Counted from the first letter of the stretch, positions 24,571 to 35,804 are shown. The stretch: DNA of 64,000 nt from Lycorma delicatula (GCF_047948215.1 NC_134455.1:343504997-343568996), one strand, 5' to 3'. Program-made: numbers and translations. Notes: generated by a model from the sequence alone, not told the origin.

Positions 24571-26217
24571 TTAATTTTGTACCATTAAATTTTCCAGTAA
24601 GCTGAATGTTTTGAAAAGACAAATCTAGCATCTTTATATTTTAGTTAAACATTAGATTATTTTTATTTTTTCACATTTAATCGTTTAGTTCTTTATTCAT
24701 TACCTCTTTGAAAAGTTTTTTTGGTTTTTTTTCGTCTGAAAATCATCTTGATTCTGATCATCTTTGTTCAAATCAGAATCATCTTTGTTCTGATTTTGTT
24801 TCTTAATCAGAACTTGTTGGCTATAAACTAACTTAATCAGAAACCACTTTAATCATCTAAGACATTTAAATCAGAACCTGAAACGACTTCTGTACCAACA
24901 ATACTAAATTGTGACTGCTGCCAGAATCTGACAGACCTTACGCATTGAAAGACAAGCAGGTGTACTCCACACCATACATGTTTTGTTTACCAAGAGTATG
25001 CATTAAAAAGATAGTGAGATAATTATAGAGATTTCATCATAGGTAATGCTTTCAGGTTCAAAGAAATCTTTAAAATAAAAATTATTTTTATAAATTTTTT
25101 CTAAGTATGACATTTGCATTTTGTATGGAATGAGTTAGCATAGTGACCAGAAGTAGCGATTAAAGTGTGTCTGTAAAATAATAGTGGGTCTTCAAGCAGT
25201 CATGATTTTAGAACTAATCATGATTGACACGTGAAGGATGCGTAAAAAGAAAGAGAAACTCTCAAACAGTCTTACATTTTCAGTAGGTTTCAATACGCCT
25301 TAGTTTAGTTGGCCTACAGATAATAAAAATATTCAGCCTCTTGCCACACACTGTAGACAACATGTAATGCGATAGACAAAACCGGCTCAGCGATCCGTAC
25401 TTTTAAGTGGTCCAAATTTCTTATTTGAACAGAGAACCTTATATAACTTCTTTATATAACTTCACAAATTAAAATTCATAGGGGTAAGATTTGAAGACCA
25501 TGGAGTCAGTCTATTAACCCATTACACATTACTCATTAAGAAAATGTTTGTCCTGTCGGAGAATGCTATTTCCTTGTCGGTGGTTCTTCATTGAATACAC
25601 AATGATATTCACGCTCACGCTTAACAAGTGTAAGCAACCCAAACTTAGCAAACCACAGGAGCCATGAATTTTCCTCAGAACAGGTAATCATGGTCACTAA
25701 TGAGCTTTGTATGATGGCTATTGACCTTGTAAAACAACGTGCACATGCTGTTATTAGATCTTGTTTATGCTTTTTTCCAAAACTAAGATCGTTTATAACT
25801 TTACCATTATTTTTCCGACACTATATATTAACAGTTTTCAATTAGTTGGCAAGAATTGAGAAATGTTAGTTGGTTTTTATTGGCAATTATTGTAAGAAAA
25901 GCTAAATGTGTCCTTAATAATAAATTTATTTGTAATTTAATTTATAAATAATGTTGTTTTATTAAATTATAGATTTATTTATTCATAGTGATCAGTATTA
26001 ATATTAGTGGTGTGAAATTTTATATTAAGTGATTAAGAGAATTGTTTACTTTCCGCTTGGAGTTTTGTAAATAATCAAATTGACTTGGACATACTTGATT
26101 GAATTTTGGACAATTTTAACGTAGTTTAAGCTGTAGGTGTTTTCAAGTTTGAACGCTCATTTTTGACTAAGATACAAATTTGTCATCTTTTTGGTTAGAA
26201 ATGTAATTGTAATTTTT
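24571..26217. other. Intronic sequence, short local repeats only
   Basis: Around 24740-24900 the words GAATCATCTTTGTTCTGATT and AATCAGAA recur several times in direct and inverse orientation, a small simple duplication. No gene or bounded transposon was found in the remainder. Confidence 0.4.
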
Positions 26218-26220
26218 TGC

Positions 26221-26308
26221 TGACCTCAATGGCGAAGTAGTAGTGTGTTGGCCTTCCAATCAGTGGTCCCCCAGGTTTGAATCCCGGTCAGGGATGACAT
26301 TTTTCATT
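26221..26308 (+). mobile_element. SINE family A head
   Basis: TGACCTCAATGGCGAAGTAG and GTTTGAATCCCGGTCAGGGA match the A-box and B-box parts of the SINE at 3951, followed by TGACATTTTTCATTATC. The GGCTAAACA tail is missing or too diverged to see. More mutated than the other copies. Confidence 0.65.
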
Positions 26309-26468
26309 ATCTTATTCATTTTCCATATACCCATGTACAGTCTTTCAAAGCTTCTATGGTGAATTAATCCATTAAAAAAATGACTATATTCTGTGACCAG
26401 AGTGGTATTCATTTTCCATTATGACCTAGGGTTGCAATCCATGCTTAGTGTAATGAAAATATTAAATA

Positions 26469-27752
26469 CGAGGGTAAGTTAATTATTATCCACTATGTAG
26501 TTATAAATTTTATTATAATACAATTAGAAAACTTACATGTACATCATTTTTCAACATAGTCTCCTTGCATTTCAATGCACTTGGTCCATCGTTACAAAAG
26601 CTTCCTGATGCCCTCATAAAAGAAGTTTTTCGGTTGAGCTGCGAGCCAGGAATGCACCGCTTCTTTCACTGTTTGTCTGAGGTAAATTGATGGCCCCGTA
26701 ATGCCTCTTTGAGTGGACCAAACAAGTGGTATTCAGAAGGGACAAGATCAAGACTATATGGAGGATGAGCCAGTACTTCAAAGTTGAGTTTCTGGAGTGT
26801 TTCATCAGTATGGGCAGCAGTATGTAGATGGACATTGTCGTGCAACAATACAACAACACCTTTCGACAGCAGTCCTCAGCGTTTGCTTCTAATTGCAGGC
26901 TTCAGGTTGGCAGTAAGCATCTCATTGTAATGTGCATTGTTTGCTGTCGTGCCCCTTTGTTCCAGTACTGGGCCTTGAGTCCCAAAAAATCATAAGCATC
27001 AGTTTTCCTGCGGGTGGTTGGGTCTTGAATTTTTTTTTGCAGGGCGAATTTGGATGTTCCCATTCCATACACTGCTGTCTGCTCTCCAGCTCGTAATGAT
27101 GGATCCATGTTTCGTCACAAGTGATGATTCTGTCTAAGAAGATGTCCCATTCGTTACCACAATGATCTAAATGTTTCAGGCAGATGTCCAAGCACGTTTG
27201 TTTATGCAACTGTGTGAGTTGTTTTGGGACCCATGTTGCACAGACTTTATGAAACCCATGTCTGTTGTGGATGATTTCGTATGCAGAACTGTGACTAATT
27301 TGCAGACGATGTGCCACCTTATTAATAGTTACTCGTCTGTTTAAGAAAACCTTGTCACATGCACGCTCAATGTTTTCCTCATTTGTGGCGGTAAATGGTC
27401 GTCCGGCTCCTTCATCGTGCGTAACACTTGTGTGATCGTTTTTTAATTTTTCAATCCATTTGTAGACACACTGTTCCTGTACTGTACCAAAAATCTTTGA
27501 TGAATTTCAGCCCCTGATACATCTTTCGACCACAAAAAATGGATCACTGAATGTTGCTCTTCTTTGGTACAGACAGTAAGCGGAGCAGCCATGGTTAACT
27601 GTAAGGCAGCGATAATATAACTAACCTAGCAGGATCAAACCTGCAGTCATAACAATAATTAAACCACACATGCTTCATCCACACAACACAACAGTAATAC
27701 CAACATAAACAAAAATATAGTTAAATTTCGGATAATAATTGACTTACCCTCG
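26469..27752 (-). mobile_element. Mariner transposon with both inverted termini
   Basis: The termini are CGAGGGTAAGTTAATTATTA at 26469 and the inverse CGAGGGTAAGTCAATTATTA ending at 27752, each next to a TA (26467-26468 and 27753-27754) as expected for mariner. Length 1284 bp is normal for the superfamily. The transposase lies on the minus strand from ATG at 27592 (MAAPLTVCTKEEQHSVIHFL). Later frames give AHRLQISHSSAYEIIHNRHG, ITCDETWIHHYELES (first catalytic Asp), MLHDNVHLHTAAHTDE (second Asp) and YSLDLVPSEYHLFGPLKEAL. At least three frame changes or stops disrupt it, so it is inactive. The third catalytic position is Glu (SEYH) 34 residues after the second Asp, where mariner normally has Asp. 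Confidence 0.93.
26666..27592 (-). pseudogene. Mariner transposase, frameshifted
   Basis: From MAAPLTV at 27592 the N-terminus reads to LKN and meets a stop near 27440. The helix-turn-helix region resumes in the frame 27317-26922 with CATWVPKQLTQLHKQTCLDI and the ITCDETW motif. The frame shifts again near 26990 (LMLMIFWD) and the last part reads in the frame 26848-26666 with HDN and SEYHLFGPLKEALRG. Beyond the stop at 26666 the C-terminal EAVHSWLAAQPK segment continues in another frame. The protein would bind the inverted termini and cut and join DNA if intact. Confidence 0.9.
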
Positions 27753-27754
27753 TA

Positions 27755-28899
27755 ATTAATAGAAAAAAAATACTAACCTAGCCATAATATGAATCATTGA
27801 AACTAGCTGATTTAGTTAGCATGTTGACTACTCAGACTAGGACATTACAGAAATGGTTGTTTATATTTTCATTTTAAAATATATTTCTACAGTTTTTTAT
27901 TTTATAAACCATTAAAAGTGTCAAATTATGTATACTCAGGAATAAAACTTTAAGAACATTATCTCATATCAACCATAAGATAAGTGAATTCTACTTCTTT
28001 GTTGCCATCTAAGGTTCATTCAATTCTTTTAATTATACTTTCCTCTTAATTTAAGACGAAGAAATAGCTTGCCTGTTGTAATAAAGTTAATATTTTACTC
28101 TATAAGAAGCTACCAGTTCTTGTTATTAATTAATGTAGTATTTATAGAGTGTACCCTTCTTCATCATATTCTTTAGTCAATGAAACTTTCTATCGAAATC
28201 AGGGTCTGCTCTTCATTTTGGTAGAAGTAGATTTTCATCCTTGTGAATCTACGTTATTTATTAGATAGTGAACGTTTGGTTTTATGAAGTAGGCGGCAGC
28301 TACATAACGCAAGTTATGTGGAAAAAAGGGTTCATCTCTTGGGAATTTGTTGGTGTGCAGACTTTTATGTTTTTCCTGAAGTTATTATTTAATTTGTTCC
28401 ATATTATTACACTTTATTACATTTCTGGTACTTTAAGGAAATCAAGAGTATGGTGAATGATTGGTTTTTCTGTTTGTATTCATCAACAATTCATAGTTTT
28501 TATTATTTATATAAACAGTTTGAAATCAGCATCTAGAACTCTGTGATAATGTTAACTTTATTTATTTGTCTGAAATTTTCACCTCCGATGGTCATTTTCT
28601 TAAATTACTTCACTTGTATCATAATTCACAATTCATCATTTCCTTCATTTTATTGTAATTAACAACTATATGTAGATTAAGAGTTTATAAAGAATTTGAG
28701 TTTATGACAAGATAGGTTAGAGCTGTTTTTTTCCTTTCTCATTAATTATTTACAATTAATACATTAATTTAACTAATGATTATGACCTTATACTAAACCA
28801 TGCTCTGACAGGCGTACACATAATATTTAAAAATTATGCATTGTTAAAGCATTAACTTCACTATGGCTTTCCAGTGGTTGCAGTTATGCGTATAAAATC
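27755..28899. other. AT-rich intronic sequence, no feature seen
   Basis: No motif-bearing frame or bounded repeat. Confidence 0.4.
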
Positions 28900-28929
28900 A
28901 ATGTGGGAATTGCAGTTTGCACTTTTGGT

Positions 28930-29310
28930 TGGGTCCCAATTACAGCATGACAGTGGTGATCCCTAGAACCCTGCAGTGTTGGGTCTTTGTCTGTCGTTTT
29001 CCGCCGGCTGAATGATCCCATGCGGGGCCGGCTGCTGCTGATGGGTCCGTTGGTCGGGACGCCAACCAGGGTGGTTGAAGCCCGGCAGTCTGGGACGGGA
29101 AGGTAGCGTCCGCGCCCAGCGGTTCCCACGGCAGGCCTTCAAGGCCTGCTGCTCCGGCGGGAATGTTGGAATCCGCCGGGAGACCGGCGGATTCCAACAT
29201 TATATATAAATGTTTAACATTATATATAAGACAACATTATATATAAGAATAAGTTCCCTGGCCGGCCCGGCCAGGGAACTTATTCTTTCTTCTTTTTCTT
29301 CTAGAGGTGA
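28930..29310 (+). repeat. GC-rich repeat, copy 1, with two snap-back palindromes
   Basis: An abrupt GC-rich island in AT-rich DNA. It aligns by eye to 58860-59560: shared landmarks are TTGGGTCCC(A/C)ATTACAGC, CC(T/C)GCAGTGT(T/C)GGGT, GGGAAGGTAGCGTCCGCG and CCAG(G/A)GAACTT. Relative to copy 2 it lacks about 300 bp after the ATTACAGC landmark. Between 29180 and 29267 it carries a different sequence, consisting of a reversed copy of its left flank, an AT-rich middle and a reversed copy of its right flank (arms 29162-29179/29184-29201 and 29246-29265/29267-29286, all perfect). No coding function is evident; it may be the regulatory or 5' part of a mobile element. Confidence 0.65.
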
Positions 29311-29825
29311 TTGGCGACATAATAATAAGCTCTCGGAACGGAACGGAACGCAAGGATATAGAGATATTTATGTATCTCCGTACTAATCGCAGAACCTGGA
29401 CGAATGTCCCTAGCTGCTGTGTTTCGTTAGCTGGGGGGGTCTATAATTATTTATTTAGTGGCGGTTATAGATTTTGTGTTTTATTTATGGACGGAATTGT
29501 TATTTGCGTTCCGGTTCTTTGGACCAATGAGAAATAATTGACTGGGGATAATTGTGGGGGACTAGGCACAAAAGATTCGTTCTCCCGGCGTGATTCCCCT
29601 TCAGTCCGGCCCCTGAAGTCCTTTCGGTGCTAGCGCCTTTCGGCCTAACAGGAATACGCCTTCTGGGGGCCCTAGTGTTTGGAGGAAGCAATGCGCTCCC
29701 CTCTCCGTAGGGAGTAGCATGTGCTAACTGATACAAAATTGTAAGTTATGGAAAGGATGATGGGTATTTGGCGAGGAGAAATCAGGGGACTTTCTTCCCT
29801 GTGGTTGTCTTTGCTGTTACATCTC
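29311..29825. repeat. Moderately GC-rich continuation of the repeat
   Basis: After GTGATTGGCGACA (comparable to GTGGTGGTCGACG at 59550) the two copies diverge. This part has CCTTTCGGTGCTAGCGCCTTTCGG and CTCTCCGTAGGGAG hairpins but no recognisable gene. It is taken as part of the same element because base composition stays high until about 30380 when the SINE is removed. Confidence 0.4.
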
Positions 29826-30140
29826 AGCTGGGCTCGGTCAACCCATCGGGTTGGTCTAGTGGTGAAATCGTCATCGCAAATCAGCTGATTTCGAAGTTGA
29901 GAGTTCTAAGTTTCAAATCTTAGTAAAGGTACTTCACTTTTATACGGATTTGAATACTAGATCCTGGATACCGATGTTCTTTGGCGGTTGGGTTTCAATT
30001 AACCACACACCTCACGAATGGTCGACCTGAGAATATACAAGAACTACACTTCATCTACATTCATATTTATCCTTTGAAGTAATACCTTACGGTAGTTCCG
30101 GAGGCTAAACAGAAAAAGAAAGAGAGAGCTGGGCTCGGTC
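29826..30140 (+). mobile_element. SINE family B with perfect 14-bp target duplication
   Basis: Body 29840-30126. AGCTGGGCTCGGTC stands at both 29826-29839 and 30127-30140. The head has TTGGTCTAGTGGTG (pol III A box, from 29851) and a mutated B box near 29911; the middle holds GATCCTGGATACCGATGTTC and GTTGGGTTTCAATTAACCAC. The 3' tail has GAAGTAATACCTTACGG and GGAGGCTAAACAGA, followed by an AG-rich end. The tail matches that of SINE family A. The perfect duplication implies that this is a relatively young insertion. It split the GC-rich repeat. Confidence 0.9.
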
Positions 30141-30420
30141 GGCCGGCCGGACTCCAGTCCGTGTTGGCGGGCCGCTTTATCATTCTTCCGTTCTTTTCTT
30201 CTTTAAGTTCTCGCTGTGCCGTGCGCTTGTCATATGCTCGCGTCCGATGGCCGCGATGCATCCGGTGGGGCCGCAGCGCCGCTGTGGTTGGAGAGTTGCG
30301 TGATCAGCTGTGTTGGTGGGGAGGGACGTTTGTGCAGGCGCGTAGATACGCTGATATCTGAACGGCTTGCGTCGCGCTCGCCGATATGAAGCACAGCATT
30401 TATGTGAGAGTAGTAGTAAA
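30141..30420. repeat. GC-rich repeat, right part after the SINE
   Basis: Continues the GC-rich sequence interrupted at 29825 (GGCCGGCCGGACTCCAGTCC, GGCCGCAGCGCCGC). The open frames here are motif-free. GC richness ends near 30390. It is comparable in style to 59600-59710 (GCGCGGCGG, GCGTCCGTTTGC), but I could not align the two by eye with confidence. Confidence 0.4.
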
Positions 30421-31884
30421 AATAATTTATAATATTACCATTTTTATGACACACTACGCTAAAGATAGCGCGTTTATTTAAACTTGTATAATTTACTCCA
30501 AAAAATTGGAATTTGCGATACTAAATTTGAATTTGCGAATTCAATAATGAAAAAAATTTCATTATTTACTCTTAAAAAAAATTAGTCATTCTTAGTTTGA
30601 TTGTTATTATTATCGTCCAAAAATAAAAATTCACGAAAAGAAAATTAAATAATATTTTTTGTAAAATGTAATGTACCTTTTGACACAGTAAAAAAAAAAA
30701 AAAAACTTATAATAGAGGTGTTAAATTTGGTTAACTTCTTTATCAAAACGTTCATTTTCTGTTAAATGTTAACTATTTAGTGATTTTTAAATCTAAACAG
30801 CGTGTTTTTGTAATTTATACAAATATTGTTATATAAACACATATGTGCGTATTTGTACATATAACAAATGTATATACATATATATGCACGCGCGCGCGCG
30901 CGCGCGTGTGTGTGTGTTTGTCCTGAAACTGAGTACATTTTTGTATAATGGTAACAGGTCTAAGTTCATTCGATCGCTGATAACATGATAATTTGTAAAT
31001 ATCTAATGTTACATTTTATATATGAGTATTTATTACACATTTATAATCCACGGAATCTGATAATTGAAGTTCTTGGGCATGAGCCACAGTGCATAGTGCA
31101 ACTATACTAACTAATAAATATTATCTTATTCGTGGTTGTGACCTTGGCATTGTTAGGATTATTCATCATTAATATTATAGCACTTAACCGACGGCGTCCG
31201 ACTCAGCCGTTATTCTACGTTCGAACTACAGTTTAATAGGTAAATGGACATAGGCTCAAAGCTAATCATCGAAAAATGTTTACTAACTTCCGCGACTTGT
31301 ATCGCGTAGCAATTTCAATACAGATATAAAATTTACATTTCATACCTATAATGCGGTTTTTAAAAACCTCGCATTGGCACTGAAGAAATACAATTAGTGG
31401 TATAAAAATTTAGGTTTTGGTAGTTATTTTTAAAAAATGTACGTCAACAAAAACCATACAAATACGATTAAATTTGAGAAAAGCGCAATAAAGTTTTCTA
31501 CTAATTATTACTCTTAATATTTGGTGAACAAAGAGTAAATCGTAATTTAGCGATACTAAAATCGGGATGCAGTGACAGCTTGTTGCTTGGGTTTGATATA
31601 TCGTAGTATGATACTTGAAATCGTCGTATTCCACTGGTTTCTTTTTTGCAGCGTCATCTTTTATCACAAAAGTTATGGAAAATGAATCGGCATTATAAAA
31701 CCAGATGTGAAAATAAACTATTATTATAAATTGAATTAATAAAAGAACGGTTTGATTTTTAAACATAAAAATGAAACTTTCATGACAAATTAGTTTGTTT
31801 CCTATTTGAGACGCGTAGTATCAAGACGTAGATTTGAGACGCGTCGGATTCAAAGTACTGAACTTTTGAAGCTCCTGTAGCCAT
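30421..31884. other. AT-rich intronic sequence with a CG/TG microsatellite
   Basis: Contains (CG)n followed by (TG)n at about 30887-30917, a Z-DNA-prone alternating purine-pyrimidine run. No gene seen; the antisense frame 31410-31766 has no motif. Confidence 0.45.
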
Positions 31885-32474
31885 GTCTCCACTAGTAATC
31901 TGAAGAATCGTTCCTTCGATTCGATTCCTTATACTGAACGAAAGAATCGAGAATCGGTTTGCAGGAGAAACAGATTCTTTTTACGATTCTTAACAATGAA
32001 ATGGATAGGCGACGGGAAACCAAAACTTTCTCAATTACGATTCGATTCATAGCAATCTTTCTTATGCATAGCTTGTAGTGGGGGATCCTCCTACCATACC
32101 AAATTGTAGCCTGCGTCTATTTTATTTCTTTATTTATTGTTTTCCACACGTGACGCATAACTTATTACATCACTATCACTAATGTTTATTGACATTCTGC
32201 AAATTTATTACTTCTGATTATAAAATATTTTCATTAACTGTGCTATTTAACTAAGTTAATCTTAAACAATTAAATTTTATCTTAAGCCCCATAAAACAAT
32301 TTTAGTTTATCATCAACTACAGCGAATGAGAACCAAATATATATATTTTTTTCAACTCATTAAAAGTATTTATATCTTTTTTTTCTTGTTAACCTTCGAA
32401 AGAACCATCAGGAATTACTTCAGAAGGTGAATAAGGGTGATATGTATGAGTGTAAATGAAGTTTAGTCATGTAG

Positions 32475-32655
32475 TCTCAGGTCGACCAGTTTTGAAATGT
32501 GTGATTAATTGAAACCCAACCACCAAAGCTCACCGGTATCCAGGATCTAGTATTCAAATCCGTATAAAGTAATCTGCCTTTACTAGGACTTGAACCTTAG
32601 AATTATCGACTTCGAAATCAGCTGATTTGCGTAAACGCGTTCACTACTAGACCAA
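32475..32655 (-). mobile_element. SINE family B, partial, reverse orientation
   Basis: On the minus strand it reads TTGGTCTAGTAGTGAACGCG near 32655, then CAGCTGATTTCGAAGTCGA, and GATCCTGGATACCGGTGAGC, ending after TTTCAATTAATCACACA. The 3' tail with GGCTAAACA is absent, so the copy is 3'-truncated or interrupted. It lies within the hAT element. Confidence 0.8.
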
Positions 32656-33029
32656 GTAAAAGTATTTATAACTAGAACATTTATCTTTAACTAATTTCTC
32701 TAAAGCTATAAATGACAAAATGAATAATTTAAAATAATATAGCTTGTACCGTACCTTATTTTTGAGCGATCCATTGATTCCGTCTTAGTTTTTTTTTTAT
32801 CACATCGATGTTATTTTATATTTACTTTATGTTTTTACTAATACGCGCACAGTTAAGTAACTGTGTCTGTACACAGACTACACACAAAAATGTTGTTTTT
32901 AAAAATTGTTGGTTCTATTATCACAAAAAAATAAAAATTAAGCAAAATAAATAATTAGTTAATACCTTTCAAATAAATTTTATAGTATTTTACATGTTTA
33001 CATGTAGAAATAAAATTTTTTCGAAATTC

Positions 33030-33270
33030 TTTGATGTTAAGCCTATTTCGCTTTTCTGTTAGTCTGTCCCGCTTTTGAAAAAATTCGTTCACAGGGAACA
33101 GAGGTTGCAGGAATGCAAAGTCTAGTTTGCATTATTTGAAATAATCTTGGATAAATTTACCGCCTTTCTTTCCATCAAGAGAGAGGATTTTGTGTTCTTG
33201 AGATGAGCGGTTCATTTATATATTTATCTAGCTCTAAAATTCCTGCTACTGTTGGGTTTGAATTAGTTAA
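33030..33270 (-). pseudogene. hAT transposase C-terminal dimerisation segment
   Basis: Minus-strand translation gives ELDKYINEPLISRTQNPL, then LSKIISNN, then CIPATSVPCERIFSKAGQ. This is the conserved C-terminal hAT dimerisation domain (usual form xxxATSxPSERVFSxAG). Stops occur in between and no upstream catalytic residues were recognised. It identifies the 31893-34452 element independently of its target duplication. Confidence 0.85.
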
Positions 33271-33626
33271 AATTGGTGTTAAAATTGAGTAGGCCCAAAT
33301 AAAAAAAAATATAAACAAACTAAAAACACAACTCTAAATAGAACACGCAAAGATTATTCACCATGAAAACAGAATCGACTGTCGTCTTTTATCCGTCTAC
33401 TAAGAATAATTGTAAAATATATCTTGAGCATGACAGTATGCGCAAAAGAACGATAGTAATTAATATTTTGCAACGTAGCTTCCCGCCCGAATGAAATTAA
33501 AAGAAAAAAGAATAATGATGTCATATAGAATGTGTGCGTAACAGTTTAAATTTTTCCTTCTCTGTAAAGGAATAGAATAAGAGAAGAAATAAGGAGAATC
33601 GTTGGGTAGATGGAAGGGAATAGAGC

Positions 33627-34320
33627 ATGCGTATTAGAAGTGATAGGCTACTAAAAATCGTGTTCAACCGAAAAAGATGTTTGTTTACTTAAGAGTCGAA
33701 TCAAGATAAAAAGAGAAGAATCGAAGACATTTAGTAGGTATACATCAATTAACCCACCGGGTTGGTCTAGTGGTGAACGCGCCTTCGCAAATCAGCTGAT
33801 TTGGAAGTCGAGAGTTCCAGCGTTCAAGTCCTAGCAAAGCCAGTTATTTTTACACGGATTTGAGTACTAGATCGTGGATACCGATGTTCTTTGGTGGTTG
33901 GGTTTCAATTAACCACACATCTCAGGGATGATCGAACTGAGAATGTACAAGACTACACTCATACATAACATCCTTATTCATCCTCTGAAGTATTATCTGA
34001 ACGGTAGTATACCGGAGGCTAAACAGGAAAAACAAAGGTATACATGAGTCGAACAGGAGTATGAAGAGAGATGAACCGCTAAACATGGGTGAAGAAGAGA
34101 AAGAGAACATGCGCATTAGAAGTGATAGGCTTCTAAGTTTGTATTACTAAACATCGTATTGAACTGAAAAAGAATCAGATATTTACTAGGAGTAGAATAA
34201 GAGTTGAAAAGAGAAAAATCGAAGACATTTAGTATGTATGCATCAGTTGAATCGAACAGCAGTACGAAGAGATGAACTGCTAAACTTGCTGAAGAAGAGA
34301 AAGAGAGCATGCGCATTAGA
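33627..34320. repeat. Tandem duplication (about 195-bp unit) inside the hAT element
   Basis: The landmark GCATGCG(T/C)ATTAGA occurs at about 33627, 34109 and 34307. The spacing of the last two is about 198 bp; the first spacing equals roughly the same length once the SINE at 33746-34035 is removed. Other shared landmarks are AGAATCGAAGACATTTAGTA and GTATACAT/GTATGCAT. About two full units and the start of a third are present. Confidence 0.75.
33736..34045 (+). mobile_element. SINE family B inside the first tandem unit
   Basis: Body about 33746-34035, flanked by AGGTATACAT at 33736-33745 and 34036-34045. It has the A box TTGGTCTAGTGGTG (33762), the best-preserved B box of the family (GTTCAAGTCC, 33822), the TACCGATGTTCTTTGGTGG middle and the CCGGAGGCTAAACAGG tail. 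As it interrupts only one tandem unit, it inserted after the duplication. Confidence 0.9.
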
Positions 34321-34460
34321 GTTTACAGCTCTGGTAGTGATGGGAAGGAAAAGAATCATTGAATCGGACGAACGATTCTTTTTTACGAATCCTTTCTGAG
34401 AATCGAATCGAAAGAATCGATTCCTAAAAAAGAATCGTTTATCCCACCACTAGTCTCCAC

Positions 34461-35296
34461 CATAGAATCCTTCCCCCTCGTCAATAATTTTACAACATTT
34501 TCCCCATCTTTCATAATAACAATTAACTATTCCGGTTTTCTGATTAATTAGTAATAAAGTTTGTGTATAATACAGCGTAGTAAAGTTCGGCCATGAGGTT
34601 TTTCCTCTAATTGTTTACACCTTATTTGCTTTTATACTACTAACCGTGTTATGCGCGTTTAAATTATCTGAATTCGACTATCGTTCACAACTCGACATTT
34701 GTACTATCAGCCAGTGTTTTAAATATGCAGTAGTAATTAGTTCATTTGTTTTATAAATTCATCATTGTTTTTATTATTAAATGTACTTCCGTTTTAATAA
34801 CGCAAAGTTTATTGACCCACATATCTTATCGTTACAATTTTCTTAATAATTTTCAAGCTGACATTATCTAATCGTTGCTTTACTTCGGTTTGATTTACGA
34901 CCGTTTTATTTATACGCTTAGCAATGCTTTTTATTATTTTATTTTTAAAATTAAAAAATCGCATTGTGAGTTATTAATTACTATTAATCATTCTGTCATA
35001 ATACGTTAAAAGTGATCTTTTGAACTATCCGGTTATTTTTATTGTTTTGCCAGTTTTAGAATGCTAATGCGCTGAAAGTAATACTTTGTTGAAATTTTTA
35101 TTAAAACGTTATATTTATATATGCCTTAACTCAGAATATTTGTGATTTTAGGGTCGCCTTTGCTTGTAAAAGTAAGGATTAAAAATTGGCCGATTGACAA
35201 ATATAGTTTTGTTCAACCGGTTTACTGGTCGATGTGCTTTTTTTTATTTATCTTTTTAAATGTAGATAATTAAAATTAACCACATTTAACTACTTT
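34461..35296. other. AT-rich intronic sequence, no feature seen
   Basis: Nothing recognised in either strand. Confidence 0.4.
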
Positions 35297-35804
35297 CTGT
35301 CTACTTTACGTTGAGGCCGAAGTAAACGATCTGCTTGTATGTGGCGCATGTAAATGCACAACATACATTCATATGACAACCTTCAACTAGTTATAATCCA
35401 TCGGATGGACAGAAATGACATAGCACTTTTAAAATTAGCTACTGTAAGATAAGAACGTTAATCATTACTTATCGTCTGTTATTAAATTTAGATTATTACA
35501 TTATTAGTTAATTGTTATGTAATTATAAATATGTTAGGCCCACAGAAATGTAAACAGTGCTCCATTATTGAAAAATTTATACTAATTTCAATTTTCTAAT
35601 TTTGTATTATTCATATTATTTGCTACTTGAGCCCCAGAGTAAACAACGTTAGGCTATTGTTACTTTTTACTATAACCCCGTGGAGCAAGCTGGACTGGCT
35701 CTTCCCTAGGAAGTATTTCCGGAGATTCAGCAGCTGTTTTGCATGAACCTCCCGCAAATCCACAACGCCTCTTCCTCCTCTATTCCTGGACAGGTGAAAC
35801 CGCT

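Larger units (their letters stand above)
31885..34460 (-). mobile_element. hAT transposon with perfect 8-bp target duplication
   Basis: GTCTCCAC occurs at 31885-31892 and 34453-34460, exactly next to short imperfect termini that start TAGTAATCTG (31893) and, inverse, TAGTGGTGGG (ending 34452). Eight-bp duplications are diagnostic of hAT. Both ends carry dense GAATCG/CGATTC words (31905-32055 and 34355-34436), probable transposase-binding subterminal repeats. A transposase C-terminus is recognisable on the minus strand at 33270-33030. The element contains two SINE B copies and a tandem duplication. The transposase N-terminal and catalytic parts are not readable, so this is a decayed or internally deleted copy. 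Confidence 0.85.
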
